The notes below the pieces were generated by a model. It saw only the letters and a program-made list of their open reading frames with translations, had not been told where the DNA came from and made no database searches. The translations under genes and the position numbers were made by a program. Below, in pieces: positions 1-6,598 of a stretch of DNA of 21,818 nucleotides. Origin of the DNA: a virus; IMG/VR virus record IMGVR_UViG_3300033996_000046, positions 1 to 21,818 of that record; one strand, 5' to 3'. The number at the start of each line of letters is the position of its first letter. Within the stretch, counting starts at the first letter, position 1.

Positions 1-346
1 CTGTCAGCCTGTTAGCAACAGCGGTCACCTTTTTATTGGCAAAATCCAAATTAGCTGATGCTTGACCAGTCTCAGCAGTGCCTGCGGCAGCGGTAGCGCT
101 ACGCAAAGTTTGTGGATTTACTTGGGCAGCTTGTTCAACAACTTGTCGTTGTGCTTGCAACAATAATGGATTCATCTGTTGTGCTTGCTCAACCTGCTGC
201 TGAGAGGCTTGCAACTGCAAAGGATTGATCTGCTGGGCCTGCTTGTATGCTTGGGCAGCGCCTGCCACATTCATCATGTCAGACAGCGACATTCCTGGCA
301 CGGGTTTGCCCGTGTTGCCAATTGGGGTTATGTTGAAATCAGCCAT
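1..346 (-). CDS. Partial internal virion/ejection protein (N-terminus, P22 gp20/gp16 position)
   Basis: The frame starts at the ATG at 344-346 and stays open to the left edge, so only about 115 N-terminal residues are visible. It starts MADFNITPIGNTGKPVPGMS and then becomes very rich in Gln and Ala. Three copies of an 18-residue unit follow, with Asn-Pro at residues 41, 59 and 77 and a trailing V-E-Q-A in the first two. The gene begins 3 bases after the stop of the gp7-like gene, the place where P22 carries gp20 and then gp16, whose products are ejected with the DNA. The Gln/Ala-rich helical composition fits that class. Assignment rests on position and composition; no catalytic motif is visible. 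The start lacks a Shine-Dalgarno sequence and is preceded by an A-rich stretch. Confidence 0.75.
   Translation of the reverse strand, partial: MADFNITPIGNTGKPVPGMSLSDMMNVAGAAQAYKQAQQINPLQLQASQQQVEQAQQMNPLLLQAQRQVVEQAAQVNPQTLRSATAAAGTAETGQASANLDFANKKVTAVANRLT
113..232 (-). repeat. 54-nt in-frame repeat in the ejection protein gene
   Basis: Codons for residues about 39-78 repeat with an 18-residue period. Asn-Pro recurs exactly every 18 residues (41, 59, 77), preceded by Gln-Ile, Gln-Met or Gln-Val. Eighteen residues make about five helical turns, so the repeat probably forms a regular amphipathic helix. Confidence 0.7.
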
Positions 347-349
347 TTT

Positions 350-1159
350 TTATGCAACTTCATATTGTTTAAAACTTGAACCAAGTGGCTGTGCATATGC
401 AGGCACATTCATAGCGTTAGCATTAGCAATTTGTGAAGGTGAGTAACTAGACCCTTGTGGTCTTAACAAACTTGCCAAGGTAGCACCACTTCCAAGTCCC
501 TGTAAGCCTCCTGCCGTAGCCTGTGCAGCACCAATGTTGCCAGCACCCAGAGCCGTAGCCCCACCGATGCCAAGTTGACCAAGATTAGAAGCTGTACCAA
601 CACCTACGTTTCCAATATTGGTTGTAGCGGTTTGCCCAATGCCAGCTAGGTTAGACAGGCGGTTGTAGATGTTTGTTTTTTGGCTTTGGCCTTGGTTAAA
701 TATGTTTTGCTGCTGAGACATATAGTTTTGCAGAGCATTCTGATAGGCATTGCTTGCGTAATCTTCAGCAAACTTAGTCCTAGCCAAATCAATGTTGCTG
801 CCACCGCCACCAACGTTCATTGCTTGACCAGTAGCGCCTAGCCCTTGCTGTTTCATAAACTCGTAGTTTGGCGCTAGGTTTGTTTTCAAATCCGCTGCCG
901 TAAACGGTTTGTAATCAGGTTGCTGCTCAGTAAAGTACGGAAGCATACTTTGCAGGCTGGTCAACGCTCCTCCACCGGCAGTACGGTACGGCAGTTGTTG
1001 GGCATTGAGAATGTCAAACATTTCTCTTTGCTGTTTGGCTGCGTCTTGCGTAGCTTGAAACTGAAGTTGGCCACCTTGTGTAGCAGCCTCGGCTTGTTTT
1101 TGAGAACCTAAAAAGCCCAATAATGCGCTACCGCCAATTGCTGCTGCTACCCAAGTCAT
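350..1159 (-). CDS. Internal virion/DNA ejection protein, P22 gp7-like
   Basis: A 269-residue protein. Residues 2-18 are a hydrophobic, glycine-containing segment (WVAAAIGGSALLGFLGSQ) followed by a Gln/Ala-rich helix of about residues 20-55. This is the usual start of phage ejection proteins of the gp7 class, which leave the capsid with the DNA and are thought to help form a channel through the host envelope. The middle is rich in Asn and Gln, and residues about 165-235 form a Gly/Ala/Asn-rich stretch. It follows the cupin gene with an ATGA overlap and has a strong AAGGAG site before its ATG. In P22 gp7 lies directly before gp20, matching the gene that follows here. The family call is by architecture and order, not close identity. 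Confidence 0.75.
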   Translation of the reverse strand: MTWVAAAIGGSALLGFLGSQKQAEAATQGGQLQFQATQDAAKQQREMFDILNAQQLPYRTAGGGALTSLQSMLPYFTEQQPDYKPFTAADLKTNLAPNYEFMKQQGLGATGQAMNVGGGGSNIDLARTKFAEDYASNAYQNALQNYMSQQQNIFNQGQSQKTNIYNRLSNLAGIGQTATTNIGNVGVGTASNLGQLGIGGATALGAGNIGAAQATAGGLQGLGSGATLASLLRPQGSSYSPSQIANANAMNVPAYAQPLGSSFKQYEVA

Positions 1160-1584
1160 GTCAACTCCTTCAGTTTTAACTTATTTGATGAATCAAACAA
1201 CGCTGCTGTGTCTGGTTCAATCAATTCAGTTTCAATGTCATCTAAATCTGTTTTATCAGTGCGGTGGATCGTAATACCAATCGCATCAGTTACCGCTAGT
1301 GTCACCCGCTTAGTGCCTGGCTTGCTTTCCACCACATCACCAGCGTACAAGTGTTTCATGCCGCCTTCTGTCCAGGCGATTATTTCACCTTTGGCGCAAA
1401 GAAAGAAGTGCGGCTCTTTATGCACCTTGCCCACAATCAGCGTCCCAGCTGGTCGATAAACTTTTCGCAGGTACATCCCTGGACTAAATGAATGCTCTGT
1501 CACCAACTCAGCCTGCGGCATTGCCGCCATTTCGCTTTGCAGGCGTTCAATCTGTTCTTTGCTGACTTGCGTAACAAGGTTCAT
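1156..1584 (-). CDS. Cupin-fold protein at the gp14 position
   Basis: A 142-residue protein with a single predicted cupin domain at about residues 45-110. Cupin motif 1 is seen as GKVHKEPHFFLCAKGEI, with His55, His59 and Gly66. Motif 2 is seen as AGDVVESKPGTKR, with Gly82, Pro89 and Gly90, and a late His107. The two histidines could bind a metal, but the full glutamate/histidine set is not clearly present, so enzyme activity is uncertain. The gene overlaps both neighbours by ATGA junctions, so it is translated with the virion operon. It sits between the gp26-position fibre gene and the gp7-like gene, where P22 has gp14. A structural or assembly role is therefore more likely than metabolism. 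Confidence 0.7.
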   Translation of the reverse strand: MNLVTQVSKEQIERLQSEMAAMPQAELVTEHSFSPGMYLRKVYRPAGTLIVGKVHKEPHFFLCAKGEIIAWTEGGMKHLYAGDVVESKPGTKRVTLAVTDAIGITIHRTDKTDLDDIETELIEPDTAALFDSSNKLKLKELT

Positions 1585-2372
1585 CCAACCACCCAGGCTG
1601 CGCCATTGTCAAACACTGGACAGACTACAGCACCGCCGCCCGTAGGAGCCGCCAAGAACACAGGCGCTAGGGCATCAGTTACCCATGATCTGCGGCCTTG
1701 TGTACCGGCTGCTGGAAGCGTTGCCACTGTGTAAGCTGCGCCTAGTCCATTACCGCCATTGGCTACAGGCAGAATGCCCGATACATTGGTTGTCAGACTA
1801 GCAAAGGTTGTAGACGTTGTTCCCGTACCGCCGTTGGCTATAGGCAGGATGCCGCTAACTTGCGTTGTTAGGCTTACGCCACTGAGCGTCCCGCCGAGCG
1901 TCAAATTGCCTGACGTAGTGACCGTGCCTGTTAAGGTAATGCCGTTGACCGTGCCCGTGCCGCCAACGCTAGTCACCGTGCCGACAAACTGGTCATTACT
2001 GGTGATGGTGAAGCTGGGGTATGTTCCGGTCACCACCGTTGTGCCTGCGCCCGTCAGCACTACCGTTAAGTCTGGCAAGCTGTTGGTTACCGTGATAGTT
2101 CCAGACCCATTGGTCACAGTAATGCCGGTGCTGGCTGTCAGCGTCCGCAATGTGTAGCCAGTGCCGTTGCCAATTAGCAGTTGGCCATTTGTTGGGATGG
2201 CAGACAGTCCCGTGCCGCCGCTGGTAACTGGCAGCGCTGAATTTACGTTAGCAGTGATGAATGTTGGGTTCATCAGCCATTGCATCCAGGGGATACTTGG
2301 CCTACCCGTATTGGCGTCCAAAAACGCCGCATATGGGATATTGATGTTGTTATTGGGGAGTGCGGTTGCCAT
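1581..2372 (-). CDS. Fibre-like tail protein at the gp26 (needle) position
   Basis: A 263-residue protein rich in Thr, Gly, Val and Asn. The N-terminal 40 residues (NNINIPYAAFLDANTGRPS, then WMQWLMNPTF) match an attachment segment common in short-tailed phage fibre proteins. The body carries repeated motifs of the LPVxNGGTG type: PVTSGGTGL near residue 48, LPIANGGTGT near 176 and LPVANGGNGL near 200. The C-terminal 50 residues (from AYTVATLPAAGTQGRR) resemble a widespread phage fibre end domain. The stop of gp10 and this start overlap as TGATG. In P22 the needle gp26 follows gp10, so this may plug the tail or act as a fibre. The long coiled coil expected of gp26 is absent. Confidence 0.7.
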   Translation of the reverse strand: MATALPNNNINIPYAAFLDANTGRPSIPWMQWLMNPTFITANVNSALPVTSGGTGLSAIPTNGQLLIGNGTGYTLRTLTASTGITVTNGSGTITVTNSLPDLTVVLTGAGTTVVTGTYPSFTITSNDQFVGTVTSVGGTGTVNGITLTGTVTTSGNLTLGGTLSGVSLTTQVSGILPIANGGTGTTSTTFASLTTNVSGILPVANGGNGLGAAYTVATLPAAGTQGRRSWVTDALAPVFLAAPTGGGAVVCPVFDNGAAWVVG

Positions 2373-4060
2373 CAGTTATCCCCAGCACTAGCCTTCAAAT
2401 TTGCACTGATGATCACTGTTTTGACAGGCGCTGAAATGCTGACTTCAAACACTCGATCACGGCCCCAACCTAACCGCCGCCAAATAGCACGGTTGTTGTA
2501 CTGCCCCATTTTGCCAATAGATGTCCAATGCTCACTTGACCAGGTGCTGCCGCCATCAGATGACCAGCGCAGCATGGCCTGTGGATCGTAACCAGGCGTA
2601 GCTGGGTATTGCTCAGTAACAATCTCGGCGCCAGCTGTATCAGGCCCACTGTAAGCAAACGTCACCAACGATTCAAAACCATCGCCAGCCTCAGTGGTGA
2701 TTTCATCGCCGCTTTCTGTTGCTAGGTACTGCCAATCAAACTCTGCAATCAGTTGGTAGCTTGGGCCAGCTGGTGGAACGTTTGCCAATTCGGTGACAAT
2801 GCCATCAGCAGTTTGCTCTGGTGTGACGCCAAGCCCAACGCCTGGTTGGAATTGAATTTGCAATTCATCAAAGTATTGACGCTGGAAGTCAGCTACCAAG
2901 TGAGGCGCTCTGCGTAGCCTGCGAATTGTTGCGCCATCCTCGGTGTAAACAGCGTTCTCAATGCTGTACAGCTTGCCGTTTTGGTAGTCACCAACAATGT
3001 ACCGATTGGCAAAAAACGCACCGCAGTTTGACCGATGCCGACTATAAACACCGTTTGAAAATGCCAACCACTTGTGCCAGCTTTTGGTGGACAGGTCATA
3101 CACCCAGGTCAAATTAATGGTTGGAAATGTAACAACGTACATTTCATGGCCTTCAATCTGGTACGTGTAGGCAATAGCATCACTTGTGTATTGGCCAATC
3201 AATGTTTGTTCAACAGCATGAGTTGATATGCGAACCCAGGTGTATCCCTCCATCATTTCAATCGTGCCATTACCGCGGGTGTCTTTTGCTACACAAACAA
3301 AACTATCACCAAAACGTGCCAATGAAAACCGTGCGTTGATGCCGCTTTGTGACGTTGTGCCGGGAACCCGTTGAAATGGGAAAGATGTAATGCCAGCAAT
3401 AACGTTACCAACGTCTGTCCAAACCTCAGTGGTTGTCTCACCCAACAGATAGACCTGCCTGCGGTCAACGATAAGGCTTACCAAAAGGTCGCTAGAGCCA
3501 TCAGCCGTGCCGTAGAGCGCTAAAGATGATGAGGCAAGGCCAAGGTCGCTACACGCCCAGTTTTGCGTTCCTGGCTCGTTGTACAGAAAATAATTGTCAA
3601 CCTGATCTGTGACGTTTGCGCCTTGCCACGGGCCATCAGTGCTTGGCAACACTGCAAAGGTGTTTGTGGCTGCAATCCAGGTGTAGCGATTAGCACCGTC
3701 TACGATGTAAGCGGTCAAGCCGTTGTTGGTCGTGATGTTGTCGCTGATGGATACTGGGCCAGTGCTGCTAGACAACGTGCCAATTAGTGTTGCCGCCATG
3801 CTAGTGTTGACCGAGTAAACACTAGCGCCAGATACTGCTATCAGGATCTGTTCACCCGACATGGTATGCAAGCCGCGAACCTCTGCCGCTGCCAACTGCG
3901 TTTGCAGGGTCAGACCAGGGGTTGGGTACAGCGCTACAACGCCCCGTTCACCAGCCTGCTTTTGAGGATTAATCTCCGCATAGAAATTGATGCACTCTTG
4001 AGCATCTTGATAAATAGAAGGGGCTTCGTATGAAGTCCCAACAAAACCAAAATCTGGCAT
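2372..4060 (-). CDS. Packaged DNA stabilisation protein, P22 gp10-like (tail hub)
   Basis: A 562-residue protein, slightly longer than P22 gp10 (about 470). The N-terminus (MPDFGFVGTSYEAPSIYQDA, then QECINFYAEINP) is a recognisable start for this family, and a phrase near residue 46 (YPTPGLTLQTQ) is also typical. The body has beta-propeller-like segments rich in Trp, Gly and Tyr, such as GDYQNGKLYS and a Trp-His-Lys-Trp stretch. gp10 closes the portal vertex after packaging and forms the hub that holds the tail needle and fibres. It lies after gp4 as in P22, but with an extra fibre-like gene between. There is a 1-base gap to the upstream stop. Confidence 0.88.
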   Translation of the reverse strand: MPDFGFVGTSYEAPSIYQDAQECINFYAEINPQKQAGERGVVALYPTPGLTLQTQLAAAEVRGLHTMSGEQILIAVSGASVYSVNTSMAATLIGTLSSSTGPVSISDNITTNNGLTAYIVDGANRYTWIAATNTFAVLPSTDGPWQGANVTDQVDNYFLYNEPGTQNWACSDLGLASSSLALYGTADGSSDLLVSLIVDRRQVYLLGETTTEVWTDVGNVIAGITSFPFQRVPGTTSQSGINARFSLARFGDSFVCVAKDTRGNGTIEMMEGYTWVRISTHAVEQTLIGQYTSDAIAYTYQIEGHEMYVVTFPTINLTWVYDLSTKSWHKWLAFSNGVYSRHRSNCGAFFANRYIVGDYQNGKLYSIENAVYTEDGATIRRLRRAPHLVADFQRQYFDELQIQFQPGVGLGVTPEQTADGIVTELANVPPAGPSYQLIAEFDWQYLATESGDEITTEAGDGFESLVTFAYSGPDTAGAEIVTEQYPATPGYDPQAMLRWSSDGGSTWSSEHWTSIGKMGQYNNRAIWRRLGWGRDRVFEVSISAPVKTVIISANLKASAGDN

Positions 4061-4061
4061 A

Positions 4062-4730
4062 TCAAGCTGCTACAGCTTTAATCACTGCAAAGTTGAAGAC
4101 CGGCGTTTCAGTGGTTGTGCCGCCAGTAGTGCGAAATGTCAGGTTAAAACTTCCTGCCGCCACTGCTGTCACCATTAGGTCGTACAGATCAGTACCTGAC
4201 TTTTGGTTCAAGATGATCACATCGGTAGCGGCCACGGTGCTGTTGGTCACAGTAAAGGTTGCCGCAGTCGTTGTTCCTGCTGCGCTGAACATGGTGATTG
4301 CACCAGTTGTTTTGTTAAGCGTCACGCCTGTTGTGCGGCTGGTTGCTTGGGTAACAGCACCGCCAGCGCCTGTTGCGTAGCCTACGCCTGTTGTGCCAGA
4401 GGATGTGACTGCACCAGTTACTGCTAGGCTTGTGCCAGTGGCTGCACCGATTACTGGCGTGGTCAACACCATGCCCGTGCTGGTACAGGCGCTGATATTT
4501 CCTGACGTTACCGTGCCAAGCACAGGCGTAGTCAACACCATTGAAGTGCTGGTACAAGCACTGATGTTGCCGCTGGCAACCGTTCCCAACGCAGGCGTCA
4601 CCAATGCAGGGCTGGTGAACAACAGGGTTTTGCTGATGCTTTTGGTTGTGCCAGCTTGGACAAAAGGAACAATGTCGGCAGCGTTGATGACGGTAGCAAC
4701 GGGCAGAGTAGAAATGGCAACAGTAGTCAT
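4062..4730 (-). CDS. Repetitive fibre-like protein inserted between gp4 and gp10
   Basis: A 222-residue Thr/Val/Ala/Gly-rich protein, probably exposed on the virion. Residues 1-42 (ISTLPVATVINAADIVPFVQ and following) look like an attachment region. Residues 45-94 hold a tandem repeat with a 23-residue period containing LGTVxSGNISACTST. Residues about 118-222 form a beta-rich domain starting GYATGAGGAVTQATS, with TTGVTLNKTTGAITM and ending NFAVIKA. That domain is also recognisable in the protein at 17205..17636. The gene has an AAGGA ribosome site and lies 12 bases after gp4 and 1 base before gp10, an unusual place because P22 has gp10 directly after gp4. Likely a fibre or decoration protein, possibly acquired. 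Confidence 0.65.
   Translation of the reverse strand: MTTVAISTLPVATVINAADIVPFVQAGTTKSISKTLLFTSPALVTPALGTVASGNISACTSTSMVLTTPVLGTVTSGNISACTSTGMVLTTPVIGAATGTSLAVTGAVTSSGTTGVGYATGAGGAVTQATSRTTGVTLNKTTGAITMFSAAGTTTAATFTVTNSTVAATDVIILNQKSGTDLYDLMVTAVAAGSFNLTFRTTGGTTTETPVFNFAVIKAVAA
4449..4598 (-). repeat. 69-nt in-frame tandem repeat in the fibre-like gene
   Basis: Thr-Pro followed by an LGTV-type motif recurs at residues 45, 68 and 91, an exact 23-residue (69-nt) period. The first two units are nearly identical (LGTVASGNISACTSTSMVLT against LGTVTSGNISACTSTGMVLT); the third degenerates. Such repeats suit fibre shafts and can change length by recombination. Confidence 0.8.
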
Positions 4731-4742
4731 AATAATCCTTGT

Positions 4743-5711
4743 TTAACGGAAACCGCCATCCATGATAAAGCCAGCATCTTTGGCTTTGCCAACCATCAGG
4801 GCATCAGGATAACGCGAAACTTGTGGTGGACGCATATTGGTGCGTTTGATCGTGGCCTTGGCCTGGGCAGCAAATGCGTTGATCATTGCAATGGTTGTCT
4901 GGCTAGTCTTGCCGTACATTGGCATCAAACGTTCAGCCAAGCACCACCGCAGCGCATTGTTGTAGCCTTGGGGCAGCTGAATAGAGTCAGCATGGCCGTT
5001 GAACTGCCGAAAGATGGTTTGAGTGAACAAGTGCAATTCGCCCTGGCTAGGGTTTGGATAGACAAACAATGTCCCCAAGACTTCGCTAGGCTGGTAGTAG
5101 ATCGCCTTGGCCCACGGCCCACTCAGCTGCTTGATGCCAATGCTCTGATATTCCTCTGCGCCCAAAATGGCCACAGGATAGTCTAGGTAACCGCCAGCAA
5201 CAGAACTGCCGCCTTGCATTGTGGCAATACGGACAAACCCGCTTTCAATGGTCAGGGGACGCTCGTAGTAAGCTGCAATCGTGGTGCTAGCCGCTGTTTG
5301 GTTAGTGCTGACAGTGTATGTGCCTGCCTCATTAACATTGCCGCCTGCGCCCGTTGTGAATCCCACAATGGTGGTTCCTGCGGTGATGCCAGTGCCTGAC
5401 AGTGTTTGACCAATCGCTATAGCGCCTGATGTGATGGCAGTGACTGTCAACGTTGTGCCAGCAATAGATCCTGTGAACGATGCGCCTACCTGACCACCTG
5501 GGCCGATGGTGTACTGCACTTGGTTGGGCGTTGTTGGAAAAATGATCTCAGTCTTATAGAAGACCATCATGTTTTCGTTTGACCACTGAGCGCACATATC
5601 GTTCAGCATATCGAACGCATCTGCCGAATCTGCTGCCGCAGGGGTTTCCCCCGCAGCTAGAGCGCCAACGTCCTTCAGCGCCCGATTAATGATGTCTTGG
5701 GGGGTTGTCAC
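4743..5711 (-). CDS. Tail accessory factor, P22 gp4-like, with inserted domain
   Basis: A 322-residue protein. The N-terminal helical part ([20 protein letters not shown], then [20 protein letters not shown]) is the hallmark of the gp4 head-completion family, which binds the portal ring after packaging. The conserved region resumes after residue 150 and runs to the C-terminus, including [17 protein letters not shown]22 gp4 is about 166 residues. Part of the excess is an inserted beta-rich block at about residues 78-147 ([20 protein letters not shown], then [20 protein letters not shown]), of a type found in many phage structural proteins. It starts 4 bases inside the end of the small beta gene and precedes the extra fibre gene. 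Confidence 0.85.
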   Translation of the reverse strand: MTTPQDIINRALKDVGALAAGETPAAADSADAFDMLNDMCAQWSNENMMVFYKTEIIFPTTPNQVQYTIGPGGQVGASFTGSIAGTTLTVTAITSGAIAIGQTLSGTGITAGTTIVGFTTGAGGNVNEAGTYTVSTNQTAASTTIAAYYERPLTIESGFVRIATMQGGSSVAGGYLDYPVAILGAEEYQSIGIKQLSGPWAKAIYYQPSEVLGTLFVYPNPSQGELHLFTQTIFRQFNGHADSIQLPQGYNNALRWCLAERLMPMYGKTSQTTIAMINAFAAQAKATIKRTNMRPPQVSRYPDALMVGKAKDAGFIMDGGFR

Positions 5712-6025
5712 AGCCCTTGCCCTTGCGTAACGTAGACCACCGCGGTGCTGCTTGCAGTGATGCCTGTAAAGAATGTTCCTTGAGGAAAACTCATCACTTC
5801 AACAGCGCCAGCTACTAATGGAATGCCGGTGGTTACAGATGCAGCTGTCACAGCAATTGCTGACGTTGTACCAGTTCCCAAAAACACGGTCACAGCACCA
5901 GTATTGACAAACCTAAAATTAGTGTTGACCACATTGGATGGGTTGGGCTGCACTGCCGTTGGCGCACTGGTTGCGCCGGTAAAGTTAACTGTTAGGCCAA
6001 GTGGTTGGAATGCTTCTTGTGTCAT
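5708..6025 (-). CDS. Small beta-rich virion-associated protein
   Basis: A 105-residue protein, almost all Thr, Val, Ala, Gly and Phe, with alternating hydrophobic residues throughout, suggesting a single beta-sandwich. There is no signal peptide, transmembrane helix or catalytic motif. It ends with an ATGA overlap into the gp4-like gene and starts 9 bases after the HExxH gene. The location in the head-completion/tail block and the composition suggest a minor capsid or tail decoration protein. I do not recognise the family with certainty. Confidence 0.75.
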   Translation of the reverse strand: MTQEAFQPLGLTVNFTGATSAPTAVQPNPSNVVNTNFRFVNTGAVTVFLGTGTTSAIAVTAASVTTGIPLVAGAVEVMSFPQGTFFTGITASSTAVVYVTQGQGL

Positions 6026-6034
6026 GTTTGTCTT

Positions 6035-6298
6035 TCAAGGTTGTTCAGCGGCTCGTGCCTCAACTTCATACGGATTCATTTTATAGCCATAGCGCAGTAG
6101 CCAATAGCCATACTTGATAGCGTAGATCAGTTTGCCATCGCGTTTCATCTGCTCCAGGTGCTTGCGCTCGTGCCTGATCAGGGCATCGTGTTGCTCGTAA
6201 CCTGGCGCCATGTAGATCACGCCCCAAAAGCTAGTCCAGCCCTGGAAGCCACAGGCTTTCATGTATCGCAAAATCAGGCCAGAGGCGGTGCGGATCAT
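6035..6298 (-). CDS. Small phage protein with HExxH motif
   Basis: An 87-residue protein. I chose the ATG at 6296-6298 because it makes an ATGA overlap with the stop of the upstream gene; a longer open frame exists but its extra residues are in shadow. The motif His43-Glu44-Arg-Lys-His47 matches the HExxH zinc site of metallopeptidases. A conserved-looking tail, NPYEVEARAAE, supplies a possible third zinc ligand (Glu78 or Glu80), as in gluzincins. Small proteins with this layout are common in phage virion gene blocks. Whether this is an active peptidase or only retains the fold is unknown. Neighbours are the 78-residue conserved protein and a small beta protein. Confidence 0.75.
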   Translation of the reverse strand: MIRTASGLILRYMKACGFQGWTSFWGVIYMAPGYEQHDALIRHERKHLEQMKRDGKLIYAIKYGYWLLRYGYKMNPYEVEARAAEQP

Positions 6299-6531
6299 GG
6301 CTTGGCAGCAGCCTTGTAAGCAGTCACCACAGCCGCTGTGTGCGTTGCTTTGCAAATAGCCTTTACACGGGCATCCTCGGCGCTGTAGTCGTCACCGGGG
6401 GCAACAACGTGGCGGTGGAACGTGCCGCTAATCTGCTTGCCATCTTCCATGATGGCAGTCTTGGTGCGAACTTGCACGGAACCGTTTTCCAAGATTTCAA
6501 TCAAATCAACAGAGATAACTTTTTCTAACAT
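6295..6531 (-). CDS. Conserved small phage protein of unknown function
   Basis: A 78-residue protein, starting MLEKVISVDLIEILENGSVQ. The first half is a predicted beta meander (VQVRTKTAIMEDGKQISGTF). It is followed by a short HRHVVAPGDDYSAEDARVKA segment and an Ala-rich C-terminal helix. I recognise the pattern from many proteobacterial phages, where it lies in the tail or head-completion block. A clear AAGGAAA ribosome site lies 5-6 bases before the ATG, downstream of two RNA hairpins. It ends in an ATGA overlap with the HExxH gene. Confidence 0.8.
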   Translation of the reverse strand: MLEKVISVDLIEILENGSVQVRTKTAIMEDGKQISGTFHRHVVAPGDDYSAEDARVKAICKATHTAAVVTAYKAAAKP

Positions 6532-6549
6532 ATCATTTCCTTGTTTCCA

Positions 6550-6569
6550 GCCTGACCATCCAGTCAGGC
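6550..6569 (-). other. Intergenic hairpin (perfect 7-bp stem)
   Basis: GCCTGAC and GTCAGGC form a perfect 7-bp stem around a 6-base loop. It lies just upstream of the ribosome site of the 78-residue gene. There is no T-run, so it is not a classical Rho-independent terminator; it may be a processing or stability element. Confidence 0.6.
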
Positions 6570-6576
6570 ATTAAGG

Positions 6577-6593
6577 CTGGTGGGCCGCACCAG
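6577..6593 (-). other. Intergenic hairpin (perfect 6-bp stem) after tailspike stop
   Basis: CTGGTG and CACCAG pair perfectly around a 5-base GC-rich loop, starting 5 bases after the tailspike stop. It is the first of two hairpins in a 67-base spacer. No T-run follows. Confidence 0.55.
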
Positions 6594-6598
6594 TACGG

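Noticed and set aside
1759-2157. Plus-strand open frame of 132 residues
   Set aside because: It is a shadow of the Thr/Val/Gly-rich fibre gene on the minus strand: composition is almost only Val, Pro, Leu and Thr, with no ribosome site.
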